64,000 nucleotides of DNA from Gammaproteobacteria bacterium (GCA_947480335.1 CANKCB010000009.1:1-64000); one strand, 5' to 3'. Positions 1-10,118 are shown, numbered from the stretch's first letter. The notes: a model not told the origin generated them from the sequence alone. A program made the numbers and translations.

Positions 1-2
1 AG

Positions 3-143
3 ATTTATCGCACGATGGATATAGCCAAAGCGGACATATTTGACTACATTGAGCGTTTTCACAATCCTCGTATGCGTCGACGAGTTGCGAAGAATGATTT
101 AGAGTTATCAACCTTTTTATAACCGTCCGTGGAAACGGGGTAG
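3..143 (+). mobile_element. IS3-family transposase C-terminal remnant
   Basis: The frame from position 3 reads as the last part of an IS3-type ORFB integrase: a run containing AKADIFDYIERFHNPRMRRR, which resembles the end of the DDE domain where the family carries a DxxDYIExFYNPxR pattern. The frame meets TAA at 120-122 and, read through it, continues as PSVETG and stops again at 141-143. Tails like this are, as I recall, common at the C-terminus of this group, so the first stop may be decay. The rest of the element lies outside the window. It abuts a truncated TPR gene, so this edge is probably an insertion or deletion boundary. The terminal inverted repeat could not be identified without the other end. 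Confidence 0.6.
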
Positions 144-177
144 AACCCATCCGACCAACCCTGAATTACACCAATGG

Positions 178-807
178 ATGGGAATTGCATTAGAAGGCCC
201 CTATCTATCTTATTCGAGTGATCAGGTAGCGGGGGATGTGGCGCGTCAGAAGGCGGCTGTACATTATCGCGAATCAATTAAACAGCAACCGACTTGGCCC
301 CACGCCTGGAATGATTTGGCCAGTGTCAAATTCAGACTGTCAGAAATTGATCAGGAATATTATGCGGCTGTACATAAAGCAGTAGAATTGGGTCCCTGGG
401 AGCCAGACATACAGGATAATTTGATTTCGACGGCAGTAATCCTATGGGAGGAACTGCCTGAGTCAGAAAAAGCCATTTTTTTACAGGTGATGAGTAACAG
501 CCTGCAACATGGAAATCGAACCTTTGCGATGGAAAAATTCGATTTTCTATTCAAGACTGGCCATATACCCGAAATTGCCGCACTGAATCCGCAGCCAGTA
601 ATTCGTTGTGTCATGAGTGTACTGGAACACGCACAGCTGGATGTGATTAAGGACATGCTGGTTCTTTTGGATGAGAACAGTCTGTTTGAGAAGTTGACAG
701 CTGTAGACAACCAGATAATACAAATAATTCTGAATTCAGCCCGTTTGAGTGCAGACCAGACGTATCGTGATGCTGTCATGGTAATCATGGAAAAACATAA
801 TTTATAA
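178..807 (+). pseudogene. 5'-truncated TPR-type protein, possibly exopolysaccharide-associated
   Basis: The frame is open from 103 to 807 but has no start codon with a ribosome binding site before the ATG at 178, and the upstream part of the frame runs into the IS3 remnant. The protein has TPR-like helices in its first 80 residues (AAVHYRESIKQQPTWPHAWN followed by a second helix pair and ELGPWEPDIQ). This layout, with a WxHAWxDLA and LGPWEP pattern, reminds me of the C-terminal half of TPR proteins found in polysaccharide export clusters (VpsP-like), but the match is from memory. The most likely reading is the tail of a larger gene cut off by an insertion sequence. It may be a translated fragment or a dead gene. 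Confidence 0.5.
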
Positions 808-854
808 ACTGCGCCAGTGCAGTACGTACAGCCAAATTAAATCAGGAGGGGGAG

Positions 855-1232
855 ATGGATAGAAAATTTGTATTAACTGGTCTGGGATACGCGATTGCTG
901 GGCTGGTGTTGGGGATTTTTATGGCCGCCACCCATAATCATGGTCAACTGGTTACACATGCCCACATCATGTTGCTCGGTTTCGTGGTTTCCTTTGCGTA
1001 CGGAGTCTGCCATAAACTGTGGTTGAATAATGCCACATCAAAACTGGCCGTTATTCAGTATTACACGCATCAGACAGGGACGTTTTTTCTGTTACTCGGT
1101 TTGTTTCTGTTCTATGGTAAGTTTGTTGCCATGGAAACGATTGAGCCGGTATTATCGATAGGATCGATTGTGGTGCTCATCGGAATGATCATGATGAAAG
1201 TGTTGGTAATCAAATCGTTTAAAGCCGCCTGA
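855..1232 (+). CDS. Small four-helix membrane protein with HAH motif
   Basis: The 125-residue protein has four hydrophobic stretches (about residues 7-26, 38-56, 73-90, 98-118) and conserved-looking histidines: THNHGQLVTHAHIMLLGF at about 27-44 and a further His in GVCHKLW and YYTHQTG. Small proteins with HAHxxLLG in the second helix occur widely in proteobacteria; the pattern recalls the haem-binding helices of haem-copper oxidase subunit I, so a haem or metal site in the membrane is possible, but no function is established that I can name. The start is supported by a strong AGGAGGGGG site at 843-851 just before the ATG. It stands alone, convergent with the hydrolase downstream, with a hairpin terminator between them. 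Confidence 0.7.
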   Translation: MDRKFVLTGLGYAIAGLVLGIFMAATHNHGQLVTHAHIMLLGFVVSFAYGVCHKLWLNNATSKLAVIQYYTHQTGTFFLLLGLFLFYGKFVAMETIEPVLSIGSIVVLIGMIMMKVLVIKSFKAA

Positions 1233-1296
1233 AAACCAGTCGAATCTTTACGTCAAAAGTTTCAAATACCACATTTAATCAGCAAATAAAAACAAA

Positions 1297-1324
1297 GCGG
1301 GAATTCAATTCGATGAATTCCCGC
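1297..1324 (-). terminator. Rho-independent terminator of the hydrolase gene
   Basis: A perfect 11-bp stem (GCGGGAATTCA and its complement) with a 6-base loop lies 8 bases beyond the stop codon of the minus-strand hydrolase. On that strand it is followed by a T-rich run (TTTGTTTTTATTT). It also sits 64 bases after the plus-strand membrane protein gene, but the T-run is only on the minus side. Confidence 0.8.
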
Positions 1325-1332
1325 TCTGTCCG

Positions 1333-3273
1333 CTAGCGATTGGCCTGATAACCGATTACATCGGTTTTTGCTTTTTCGATATACCAGTCTTTTGCTTCGG
1401 GTGTGAGCAGTCCGTCCTTATGCAGGGCGGTGACGACGCCGCTCACACATTCGACATAACGCTCCCGGGTCAGATTTTCGTACGGACGTAAGATACCGGT
1501 TTTTTTCCCTTCACGATAACGTTGGTGCCATACCTGTTCGATGGTTGGGCGGGTATCACGTTGTCCACTGTCCGTCATGTCAACCAGATACCCTTCGCGG
1601 TTTAACGGCTCCAGCCACTCATCGTTAAAACCGGGTGGACGATCCTGATTCGAATTGATCTGAGGGCGTAATTCGGTAAGGAAAGGTACGAACAGTGCTG
1701 GACTTGAACCGACCGAAGTACCATCCGGACGATTCATATACGTACGAAATATGCCACGTGGGCAGGCTGTTTCAGGAAGCTGTATCGCTGGGCCGGTTTT
1801 CGGATCGGCTTCCCATACGTCAACTGCCTCTACTCGAGTCTCGGGAGGTTTTTTCCCGTTTCGTACCCAGTCAACCAGCGCCTGTTCGAGTACGATGGCA
1901 ATACTGCCGATGTCGACCATATCCTTGGCCAGCTCGGGATAGCGCTTCGCCTCGGATGTGGCATCACCATGGCTGACATCCGCGATCTCATAGGACTTCC
2001 AAAGATCTCCCAGTCCTTTTTCGATATTCAGACGCGCATTTTCACGCTTGTAATTGGCGTAGGTCGGATACACCCGCTCGAATATTTGTGGCACGGTTGA
2101 GGTGTTGCCACCGGAATAGGCTGCATGGATCGTTTCGATAACCGGAGCCATATAGCGTCGCTGGTCCGCATCGAAACTAAGTTGATCTTTTTCGGTCGGC
2201 TGCAAACGGAAAGCACCCGTCTCATCCACAACGGTTGCATCCCAGAAATAAGTAGGTGCGCCGCGTCCACCGGCACTGTCATCCAGATAAAAACCGTCGA
2301 ACAGTTTTTTGCCTTGATGATCCGTATTCATGCCTTTGACAATCAGAAAACTCCTGCCGGATGCGCCACCAGCAGAATGTCCACGAAAGAACAACGCTTC
2401 TGGTCCCTTACCCAGCTGTTCCTTGACGTAGTTACGGCTGATCTCGGTGAAATCGCGTATCAGACCCAAATTGTTATTCAGCCCCATCAAGGTCGTGCCC
2501 GGAAGTCCCATTTCGGTACCATCATCCAGCAAGACCGTATTGGACAAGGGATCACCTTCCTTGACGGTATCTTCATCTGTGCCGGTTGCATCACGGCGGG
2601 TCCAGATGACAACTGATCCCATATCGATCAGGGGGCCAGCGGATTCGCTCGCTTCGGTATAGCGATTGAATTTACCTGCCTCGCGCGGAAAGAACTGAAG
2701 TGCTGGATAGCTCGCCGCACCATGCACCAGTATCCACATATTGCCATTCCAGTCGGCCGGGTTTTGCGGTATCAGTATTTCGATACTGGTCGGGGTCTGC
2801 TCGGTATAACGGTAACGGCCAACACCCGGAACATACGGCCCCATATTACCTCTGGCCTGCATAATGAAAATCTGATCATCAAACGTGTTTTCACGACCTT
2901 CACCGTCTTCACCGGTACCAATCGGAGGAAGCAAGCGAGAATTTTTCGCGGAATAGCCAAACACCGTGCCCTGGATACCCATGGTGATTTGTCGATAGGG
3001 AACGCCATGTGCATTCTTGATAATCTTTTCTTCGACGATCGTGCAGGATTCCGGGCCTACCAGTCGTTGCTCGACTTCGCCTGGCTTCGGACCGGCCATG
3101 GCGGCATTCCATTCTTCCGCAGGCATTGCCGGTGGTGCCATATACCGTTCCAGGTATTTGCAACCCTCTTGTGCCGCAGCATTGCCTGTACACAGGATGA
3201 AAGTTAACAGAGTGATAAAGCGTAGTAATGGTCGATAGACGTCAATAACGGCTGCATATTTTTTTGTAATCAC
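1333..3273 (-). CDS. Secreted alpha/beta-hydrolase domain protein
   Basis: The 646-residue protein begins with a signal peptide: basic start, a hydrophobic stretch at about 16-30 and an Ala-rich cleavage site near residue 34, so it is exported. A serine-hydrolase nucleophile elbow, FRGHSAGG, places the likely catalytic Ser at residue 300; the HGAAS segment at 184-188 would form the oxyanion loop. Asp and His partners cannot be assigned with certainty, although DVSHGDA after residue 430 is a candidate His site. The length, with long inserts and an extra C-terminal region, is well beyond a plain esterase. Substrate unknown; distant tannase or feruloyl-esterase-like architecture is possible. It is monocistronic with its own terminator. 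The start ATG at 3273 has a weak GGGGGAT site upstream. Confidence 0.75.
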   Translation of the reverse strand: MITKKYAAVIDVYRPLLRFITLLTFILCTGNAAAQEGCKYLERYMAPPAMPAEEWNAAMAGPKPGEVEQRLVGPESCTIVEEKIIKNAHGVPYRQITMGIQGTVFGYSAKNSRLLPPIGTGEDGEGRENTFDDQIFIMQARGNMGPYVPGVGRYRYTEQTPTSIEILIPQNPADWNGNMWILVHGAASYPALQFFPREAGKFNRYTEASESAGPLIDMGSVVIWTRRDATGTDEDTVKEGDPLSNTVLLDDGTEMGLPGTTLMGLNNNLGLIRDFTEISRNYVKEQLGKGPEALFFRGHSAGGASGRSFLIVKGMNTDHQGKKLFDGFYLDDSAGGRGAPTYFWDATVVDETGAFRLQPTEKDQLSFDADQRRYMAPVIETIHAAYSGGNTSTVPQIFERVYPTYANYKRENARLNIEKGLGDLWKSYEIADVSHGDATSEAKRYPELAKDMVDIGSIAIVLEQALVDWVRNGKKPPETRVEAVDVWEADPKTGPAIQLPETACPRGIFRTYMNRPDGTSVGSSPALFVPFLTELRPQINSNQDRPPGFNDEWLEPLNREGYLVDMTDSGQRDTRPTIEQVWHQRYREGKKTGILRPYENLTRERYVECVSGVVTALHKDGLLTPEAKDWYIEKAKTDVIGYQANR

Positions 3274-3512
3274 TGATCCCCCTACATAAAATTGATTCTG
3301 ATCATGAGTTTCATGGATGTCAGTAATGTTGTCAATTAGCCAATACTTTGTCGGGTCAGTGTCGATTGTTCGGCAGGAACTAGATTGGTTGTTACATGCT
3401 CGTCATCGGGGTAGCGACAAGAATCTAACGCCACAGTAACCGACACATAGATAAGTGATGCGGGTTGTCTTAACAGATTAAGTAATACTAGGAATGATTC
3501 AATTCAAGAAAA

Positions 3513-3588
<76 letters not shown>

Positions 3589-3684
3589 ATGGTGGGAAAA
3601 CTTGCCAGGATCCCTGAAAGATCCGGTGGTTTACCAAAACGAAGGGCGTATTAAACAGAGCAAAACCGGGTTCGTCAAGCCAGC

Positions 3685-3957
3685 TTACTTGTCTGGAGCG
3701 ATAAATTCCTTCGGTTTGTCCGATCCACCCGTAAAAAAGTACTTTTCCATCTCGGTTTCAAGAAATTGTCGGGCTTTTGGCTCTATTGGGCTCAGGCGAT
3801 ATTCATTAATCAGCATGGTCTGGTGGCCCAGCCACATCTTCCAGGCCTCCTTGGATACATTCTGGTAGATCCGTTTGCCCAGTTCGCCCGGATAAGGTGG
3901 TGCGTGCAGACCTTCTGCTTCTCGTCCCAGTTTGATGCATTTCACCATGTAAGTCAT
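3685..3957 (-). CDS. yggX: YggX-type Fe(II) trafficking / oxidative damage protection protein
   Basis: The 90-residue product matches the YggX family: an N-terminal [11 protein letters not shown], then [19 protein letters not shown], a [11 protein letters not shown] segment and EMEKYFF near the end. The conserved Cys sits at position 7 (MTYMVKC). YggX is a small cytoplasmic protein thought to protect iron-sulfur clusters and move ferrous iron. The start was set at 3957 rather than at the longer in-frame ATG at 4053, because the longer version would run through the mutY stop region, while the shorter one has GGAG six bases before the ATG. It follows mutY by 17 bases, the standard mutY-yggX pairing, which couples repair of oxidised DNA with iron handling. 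Confidence 0.93.
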   Translation of the reverse strand: MTYMVKCIKLGREAEGLHAPPYPGELGKRIYQNVSKEAWKMWLGHQTMLINEYRLSPIEPKARQFLETEMEKYFFTGGSDKPKEFIAPDK

Positions 3958-3974
3958 AACGTTGCTCCGGCCGT

Positions 3975-5018
3975 TTAGTCTGTTAATGCCAATAGTATCT
4001 TTTTGACAGGTGCGGCCATACCCAATCGGGTGGGTTTGCCGGGATGATACCAACGCACCTCCCCTTCATCCCTGACCGCTAGCTTGGTAGCACGCAGCAT
4101 TGCCCGATAAGGTCGAATTTCAAGATGAAAATGACTGAAGGTATGCCGCCGCGAGGGTAGTTCTGTCAGTTGGCTTACTGTACTACCGAACTGCTGTTTT
4201 AGCCACGTCAGTATGTCTGTGTCCATCGGGCATTCCGGCAGGCTCCACAACCCTCCCCAGATACCTGTGGGCGGACGTTTTTGCAGTAATATTTCACCTA
4301 GTTTGTTTTCGATTATGACGAAGATGGCTTGTTTCAGCGGCAGCGTTTTCTTGCCTTTGCGTGTGGGCAGACTGGTTTGTAGATTATGTGCACAGGTATA
4401 ACAGGCGTTCGCCAGCGGACAGCGATCGCAGGCGGGTCGGGTACGCGTACAGAGAGTAGCCCCCAAATCCATGATCGCCTGGGTATATTCGGCAACCTGT
4501 TTTTTCGGTGTTTCCTGTTCGGCCAGTTTCCAGAGTTGCTGTTCGACCTGTTTATCTCCCGGCCAGCCAGTAATGCCATGATAACGGGTGAGCACACGTT
4601 TTACATTGCCATCCAGGATAGGATGACGTTGGTTTTGGCTCAGTGCCAGTATCGCACCGGCTGTTGATCGCCCTATGCCAGGGAGTGTTATTAGTACATC
4701 GATGATCGTTGGGAAGATGCCCGCATATTCAGAGATAATAATTTGTGCGGTTTTATGCAGGTTTCTGCCTCGGGCGTAATAACCAAGGCCCGACCATAAA
4801 TGCAACACCTCATCGATGGGTGCTCTGCCCAGTGATTGTAAATCAGGAAAACGTTGCATGAAGCGGTTGTAATACGGAATGACGGTTTTTACCTGGGTCT
4901 GTTGCAGCATGATTTCAGAAACCCAGGTGCGATAGGGGTTAACCGATTGTTGCCAGGGTAGATCGTGACGTCCAGCGTGATCAAACCACTTCAGTAAATC
5001 AGGGGACAGCTTTTTCAC
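3975..5018 (-). CDS. mutY: A/G-specific adenine DNA glycosylase MutY
   Basis: The enzyme removes adenine mispaired with 8-oxoguanine. The helix-hairpin-helix [13 protein letters not shown] (about 112-124), the catalytic Glu35 in [10 protein letters not shown] and the catalytic Asp136 in ILDGNVKR line up with E. coli Glu37 and Asp138. The iron-sulfur cluster cysteines are C190, C197, C200 and C206 in the C-x6-C-x2-C-x5-C spacing. The C-terminal third is the MutT-like 8-oxoG recognition domain. At 347 residues the length is normal. Its start overlaps the upstream START-like gene by 20 bases, so translation is probably coupled. Confidence 0.97.
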   Translation of the reverse strand: MKKLSPDLLKWFDHAGRHDLPWQQSVNPYRTWVSEIMLQQTQVKTVIPYYNRFMQRFPDLQSLGRAPIDEVLHLWSGLGYYARGRNLHKTAQIIISEYAGIFPTIIDVLITLPGIGRSTAGAILALSQNQRHPILDGNVKRVLTRYHGITGWPGDKQVEQQLWKLAEQETPKKQVAEYTQAIMDLGATLCTRTRPACDRCPLANACYTCAHNLQTSLPTRKGKKTLPLKQAIFVIIENKLGEILLQKRPPTGIWGGLWSLPECPMDTDILTWLKQQFGSTVSQLTELPSRRHTFSHFHLEIRPYRAMLRATKLAVRDEGEVRWYHPGKPTRLGMAAPVKKILLALTD

Positions 5019-5577
5019 TGGCAGCGATCTTTTCGATATTGTTTATCGTTATTTTGGTCTGGTTCAGCATCATCCGCTTGATGAACAAGGGGCCTATCAG
5101 AGGCGGTATCCAGAAGTTCGGTTTGAAGGTACTGTTAAACGTAATCATGGTGTGTGCATCATCAATTCTGAGTACCTGCCAGATCGCTTCGCCGTAACTG
5201 AAATCACTTTGTTCCGGGATAAAAACCGATTTGATGATGCCACTTTCAGGTTCCCATAAATCCTCGATCAGAATCGCGTTAAAACAAAATGACATGACAC
5301 AGGTCCGGGTTACCATACGGCGGCGGACCACAGGGTTTCCGTCTTTATCGAGTTGATTTACCAGGCTGGCTTCAATGATCAGATCGTTGAGCCGTGACAG
5401 TTTCTTGTAGTCGGTTGCTATTTTGTAAATCGTGTCCTTGTCGCCATTGATTTTGACGCTGATATCAATACTGTAATCGCCATCCTTGTAGTTGACCCTG
5501 GCATGCTGTACCTCGCCAGCCTGCAAGGAAAACAGCAGGCCGGATAATAACAGGCCGGTTATAAACCGGCGTAGCAT
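4999..5577 (-). CDS. Exported START/SRPBCC-like (cyclase/dehydrase fold) protein
   Basis: The 192-residue product has a signal peptide (hydrophobic residues about 5-19, cleavage after LQAG) and a body with the alternating strands of a SRPBCC/START-type lipid-binding fold: DKDTIYKIATDYKKLSRLND is typical of the first helix region of coenzyme-Q-binding-like or polyketide cyclase-like proteins. Two cysteines close together (TCVMSFC) may form a disulfide in the periplasm. The family binds hydrophobic ligands; the ligand here is unknown. It lies between asmA and mutY, 7 bases after asmA and overlapping mutY, so it is transcribed with them. Pairing with AsmA, an envelope lipid-transport protein, suggests an envelope lipid role, by inference only. 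Confidence 0.7.
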   Translation of the reverse strand: MLRRFITGLLLSGLLFSLQAGEVQHARVNYKDGDYSIDISVKINGDKDTIYKIATDYKKLSRLNDLIIEASLVNQLDKDGNPVVRRRMVTRTCVMSFCFNAILIEDLWEPESGIIKSVFIPEQSDFSYGEAIWQVLRIDDAHTMITFNSTFKPNFWIPPLIGPLFIKRMMLNQTKITINNIEKIAASEKAVP

Positions 5578-5584
5578 ACCGGCA

Positions 5585-8500
5585 TCATTTGAATATGCTC
5601 TTGAGCGCCCTGTTGATGAGTTCCTGCTTCGGGTCTATGGGTTGTTGGGCAGGCTGAGGTTCGGTTGGTTGTGTCTGGGCCGGATCCGTGGCGGGTTGTG
5701 CCTGTTCCGGTTGTGCCTGCTCCGGTTGTGATTGAGCCGGTACTCCAAGCGCACGTTGCAACACATCGCCCAGCTTTTCCTGTACTTTTTCCTGAACCGC
5801 TTTTTGTACCGCTACTTTGAGTATTTCTCCCACATCCGGCACACAGGATGGTCCATTTACCTGACCGCGGCACCGTATCGGTACACTGTAACCACCAATA
5901 TTATATCGTTCTGTACCCTGGGTGACACTGCTGGCATCGGCAGAGGCAACCAGATTGTAATCCAGCGTATCGTTGACCAGATTAATAACGGTGCCTTTAC
6001 CTGTAATCTTGATTCCTGGTGCGGTGATTAACAAATCATCACTGTTGACTACGCCATTATTGATGGCCAATGTGCTGGTAAAGGTGTCGAATGGTGTTTC
6101 TACACCCTTGTCGATAGCCATCGGTCGTTTGCTTTCGATCATGATCTCGACTTGTTCGAGTACCTTGGCCACATCAACGCCACGCAAGATGCCCTTTTCT
6201 AGCGCGACCTTGCCATTGCCACTGAGTGATTTTTTCAAGGAGTCTGTATTGTCACCTTTTGCAGAAACGCCCAGTTCGATATTGCCGGTGCCGCTAATAT
6301 TGGAAGAGCCGGTAAAATCGGTCATCAGAGGATCCATCTGGACTCCCTGCAGGGAGGATTTAAAGCTGAGTACGGGTTCTGCGCTGGTGGCATCCAGATT
6401 GATATCGCCAGCGTAACTACCTTGATACAGATTGGCGGATACTGGCGCCAGTTTGATCAGGCCATCCTTCGCATTCAACGACAGTACGATATCGGCCAGT
6501 TTCGCTTTGGATATGACCAGCTGCCCAACTTTCATATCGCCGCTGGCATTCAGACTGCGTAATAATTCAACTGGTAATTGCATGGCGGCACCGGCAGCGA
6601 CTTCCGGCGTGAGAGTTCGATTGTTACCGTCTTTCGGTGGGGGTGGCAAATATCGATCTGCGTTTAGCTGGTCAATCGTGATACCAAATTGAATCGCGGG
6701 CTTGGCAAAGTCCGTTACGGAGAGTTTGCCATCGAGTTTGGTGTCGTCGAATGCCATTGACAGTTTGCTGATATTCATCGCATTACTGGATCCATCAAAT
6801 GCTGTTGCCAGTGAGACTCTGGAATAGGCTTTTGTATCGGCGGTTATCGGTAACTCCTGATTGAGTTGTTGCAGCAGAGTGCGTAAATTGAATTCAGCTA
6901 CATTTACTTCACCGTTAAATGCCGGTGAGTTCAAGATGTTGGTCGCTTTTAGTGTTCCGGTGGCATTCAGGCCAAGACCGGTCAGGCTAAAATTGTCCAG
7001 GTTCAGTGTCTCTTTTTCCAGGTTCATCTGGGTAACGGCATTCAGTCCCAGGGTGACCGGCGAGTTCGGAATTTTTGCGCCTGCCAACACCATGGTCAAA
7101 GCGAATGGTTTAATATTCAGATTGGCGCGGTTGCCACTGATGTTCACATCCAGATTAACGGATTGCATTACTTCACCCAGCTCAGATTGATCCAGTGCTG
7201 CCAGTAAATCCTTTGGGTTGTCTGCGGACAGTTTGAACTGCCCGGTCATGCTGCCGCTGGTTTGATTCATGTTACTGGCTGTCAATGTCCCGCTGAGGTT
7301 GGTTCCCAATGCCTTGAGCGTTAATACCGGCATCTTGATATTACCGGTACCCATATCCGCATCAAAGTTTGTATTCATGACAAAGGATTTATTGGCAACA
7401 TGCGACAATTTGCTGCCATATTGTGTCAGTGCTGACTCTGCACCACCTTGCAGTTGTCCGAGTACCTGCATCAGTGTCGGCAAGTCCGGTCCGGAAGCAT
7501 TCAGGGTGCCACGGAATGCCGGCGAAGCAGATTCTATATTGGTGGCCTTGATGTCACCCTTGACGTTGGCTCCGAGCAGGTTTGCCTGCAAACCGGACAG
7601 ATCCACATCCCCGCGTTGCATGTCAGCATTGATGGTTGCGGCAAAATCAAACGAACGATTTCCCAGTTTGGCAATTTGACTGGCCAGAGGTTCGATTTCA
7701 GCGACCTTGAACAGCATGGACAAATCCTTGCCTGCCAGTTTGATCGTGGTTTGGATTGTGGGCGTGGTTGATTCGATATTACTGATCTGGATGTTACCAG
7801 CCAGGCTGGTGTCCAGTGCATCAAACTGCAAGTTATTAATCGCCAGTGTCTCATCCGCCAGATTCGCATTAATTGCGGTCTTCAGACTGATTGCCGCAGA
7901 CTTGTTTGGTACGTTCGGTCCGGTTAGCGTGGTGGTTAGTTCAAAGGGTGTGATATCAAAGGTTTCGTTGTCGAGGTCGTAGATGATGGTGCCAGACAAT
8001 TTAACGTCTGCGGCCAATTCAGGTTTGTTGGCTGCAGCATTTAATGACAGATTGAACTGGATAGGCGCACCATAAACCAGTTCGCCGGTACTCATCATCA
8101 TATTGCTGATGGTGTAGTGTGTGGCAGTTCCGCGATCATCCCAGATCAGGTTGGCATTCTGGATATCCACGCCACCGAGTATGACAGCCGCGAGCGGTAG
8201 TCCACCGGTATCTTGTGTTTCGCCACCTGAAACCAAATCCGCCCAGTTGGTCTGTCCCGCTTCATTTTTGGCAAGATTGATGGTGGCACCGTGTAGTCGG
8301 ATAGTGTCGATCTCATACTGCTCCTGTAACAATGGCATCAGTTTGATTCGAACCATGGCTTGATCGGCATGGAAGAATGGCTGGTCGCCAAAGCCACTGG
8401 CGTTGCCTATTGTCACCCCGTTCACTTCGATACCGAGCCAGGGATAAATTGTTAAACGAATATCACCGTCCATCACCAGCGTGCGGCCGGTCTGTTCAGA

Positions 8501-8623
8501 GAATTTGTCTGCAATCAATCCCTTGTAATTGTTTGGATCCAGTGTGGAGATGTAAACGACAACGGCTAGCAGACTGACCAGTAAGAGTCCCAGTAATACA
8601 CCGACAACTTTAATTGCTTTCAT
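5585..8623 (-). CDS. AsmA family envelope protein
   Basis: At 1012 residues this is a full-length AsmA-type protein: one N-terminal transmembrane helix (about 6-27), an AsmA N-domain (FSEQTGRTLVMDGDIRLTIYPW is the family hallmark around residues 41-62), a long run of repeated beta-rich segments and the C-terminal AsmA_2 domain near 750-900. Such proteins are anchored in the inner membrane and span the periplasm as a lipid-conducting groove. The end carries a Gln/Pro-rich linker with PEQAQ repeats (about 950-995) before a short basic tail, which may be a low-complexity spacer. It starts the asmA / START-like / mutY / yggX run and follows argH by 11 bases. Confidence 0.93.
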   Translation of the reverse strand: MKAIKVVGVLLGLLLVSLLAVVVYISTLDPNNYKGLIADKFSEQTGRTLVMDGDIRLTIYPWLGIEVNGVTIGNASGFGDQPFFHADQAMVRIKLMPLLQEQYEIDTIRLHGATINLAKNEAGQTNWADLVSGGETQDTGGLPLAAVILGGVDIQNANLIWDDRGTATHYTISNMMMSTGELVYGAPIQFNLSLNAAANKPELAADVKLSGTIIYDLDNETFDITPFELTTTLTGPNVPNKSAAISLKTAINANLADETLAINNLQFDALDTSLAGNIQISNIESTTPTIQTTIKLAGKDLSMLFKVAEIEPLASQIAKLGNRSFDFAATINADMQRGDVDLSGLQANLLGANVKGDIKATNIESASPAFRGTLNASGPDLPTLMQVLGQLQGGAESALTQYGSKLSHVANKSFVMNTNFDADMGTGNIKMPVLTLKALGTNLSGTLTASNMNQTSGSMTGQFKLSADNPKDLLAALDQSELGEVMQSVNLDVNISGNRANLNIKPFALTMVLAGAKIPNSPVTLGLNAVTQMNLEKETLNLDNFSLTGLGLNATGTLKATNILNSPAFNGEVNVAEFNLRTLLQQLNQELPITADTKAYSRVSLATAFDGSSNAMNISKLSMAFDDTKLDGKLSVTDFAKPAIQFGITIDQLNADRYLPPPPKDGNNRTLTPEVAAGAAMQLPVELLRSLNASGDMKVGQLVISKAKLADIVLSLNAKDGLIKLAPVSANLYQGSYAGDINLDATSAEPVLSFKSSLQGVQMDPLMTDFTGSSNISGTGNIELGVSAKGDNTDSLKKSLSGNGKVALEKGILRGVDVAKVLEQVEIMIESKRPMAIDKGVETPFDTFTSTLAINNGVVNSDDLLITAPGIKITGKGTVINLVNDTLDYNLVASADASSVTQGTERYNIGGYSVPIRCRGQVNGPSCVPDVGEILKVAVQKAVQEKVQEKLGDVLQRALGVPAQSQPEQAQPEQAQPATDPAQTQPTEPQPAQQPIDPKQELINRALKSIFK

Positions 8624-8634
8624 GGTGATTTCGC

Positions 8635-10041
8635 CTATGTGGTTTTTGCGGCATTCAGATATTCTTGCGCCTCCCGGACAGCTACCTTAACCTGGTTTGG
8701 GGCGGTGCCTCCGACATGATCTCTGGCATTAACGGAACCGGATAGTTCCAGCACACCATAGATATCCTGTTTTACGTTGCTACAAAATCGACCAAATTCT
8801 TCCAGAGTCAAACCGGATAATTCCTTGCCCTGCGCAATCGCGTAATTGACGGTCTGACCAACTGCTTCATGGGCATCCCTAAACGGCAAGCCGGTCTTGA
8901 CCAGATAATCGGCAAGATCTGTGGCCGTGGCATAACCTTGCCTGGCCGCCTGCAGCATTCTGTCGCGTTTGACTGTTATCGCCGGAATCAATCCTGCGTA
9001 TACCGACAAACAGGCTTCGACGGTATCGATTGCATCAAACAACGACAGCTTGTCTTCCTGATTGTCACGGTTGTAGGCCAGTGGCTGTGCCTTCATCAGT
9101 GTCAATAAGGCAAGCAGATCCCCATAAACCCGTCCGGTTTTGCCTCGTACCAGTTCCGGGATGTCCGGATTTTTCTTTTGCGGCATGATCGAAGAGCCGG
9201 TGCAATAAGCGTCAGCCAGATCAATGAATCCGAACTGCGGGTTCATCCATAACACCAATTCTTCGGAAAACCGTGACAAGTGCATCATGATGATTGAGGC
9301 CACTGCGCAAAACTCAATGGCAAAGTCGCGGTCACTGACGGCATCGAGTGAATTTGCAGCAACGCTGTCGAATTTTAATAACCCGGAAGTATAGTGTCTG
9401 TCTATCGGGAAATCGGTGCCGGCGAGTGCAGCAGCACCCAGCGGCATAATATTGATTCGCTTCCGGCAATCCTGCAACCGCTGATCATCGCGTTTGAGCA
9501 TTTCAAACCAGGCCAGCATGTGGTGACCAAATGTGATCGGTTGAGCGACCTGCATATGGGTCAGGCCGGGGAGTATGGTTTCTGCCTCCCGACCTGCCAA
9601 CTCTGCCAATGCTTGCATGACGGCCTGCAACTGGTTGCGAATGGTATCAACCTCATCCCGCAGATATAAACGCAGGTCAGTTGCCACCTGATCATTACGC
9701 GAACGGGCGGTATGCAGTTTCTTGCCAGGTTCACCGATCCGCTTGACCAGTGCGGATTCAATGTTCATATGTACATCTTCCAATTCGATTTTCCAGTCAA
9801 ACTGGCCAGACTCAATCTGTTCCAGAATAGCGGTTAATCCGGTAACAATCAGTTCGCCTTCCTTTTCCGTCAGGATGCCGGTTTTGACCAGCATGCGGGC
9901 ATGCGCTATCGAACCCGTGATATCGTGCCTGTACAATCGATAGTCAAAGGAGACAGATTCAGTGAATTTCTCCACAGTTCGGTCAGTGGCCTGGGTAAAT
10001 CGACCACCCCATGGCTTTACTGTTGTATGCTTGGATGTCAT
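8635..10041 (-). CDS. argH: Argininosuccinate lyase
   Basis: The enzyme splits argininosuccinate to arginine and fumarate, the last step of arginine synthesis. The 468-residue product carries the fumarase/aspartase signature [12 protein letters not shown] at 282-293 with the catalytic serine loop, and HTARSRNDQ at 110-118, which binds substrate. The length is normal. It is transcribed away from the algZ-type sensor gene, with 77 bases between the two starts, the same neighbourhood as in Pseudomonas, where argH stands next to fimS/algZ and algR. Confidence 0.97.
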   Translation of the reverse strand: MTSKHTTVKPWGGRFTQATDRTVEKFTESVSFDYRLYRHDITGSIAHARMLVKTGILTEKEGELIVTGLTAILEQIESGQFDWKIELEDVHMNIESALVKRIGEPGKKLHTARSRNDQVATDLRLYLRDEVDTIRNQLQAVMQALAELAGREAETILPGLTHMQVAQPITFGHHMLAWFEMLKRDDQRLQDCRKRINIMPLGAAALAGTDFPIDRHYTSGLLKFDSVAANSLDAVSDRDFAIEFCAVASIIMMHLSRFSEELVLWMNPQFGFIDLADAYCTGSSIMPQKKNPDIPELVRGKTGRVYGDLLALLTLMKAQPLAYNRDNQEDKLSLFDAIDTVEACLSVYAGLIPAITVKRDRMLQAARQGYATATDLADYLVKTGLPFRDAHEAVGQTVNYAIAQGKELSGLTLEEFGRFCSNVKQDIYGVLELSGSVNARDHVGGTAPNQVKVAVREAQEYLNAAKTT

Positions 10042-10118
10042 TTTTAGTGTAACCGGTAAAATAGTGTAGGTAGTAGTATAACTCTATCATCAACTCAGGC
10101 CATTACCCATTCGTTCAT

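Noticed and set aside
3292-3305. FNR-like site TTGATTCTGATCAT near the hydrolase start
   Set aside because: It is 9 of 10 to the consensus but its centre is only about 25 bases from the hydrolase start codon, too close for activation. Kept out of the features, though repression is possible.
5559-5873. Gly/Thr-rich 104-residue frame opposite the asmA end
   Set aside because: It is the shadow of the asmA Gln/Pro-repeat coding region; its low complexity follows from the repeat, not from a protein.
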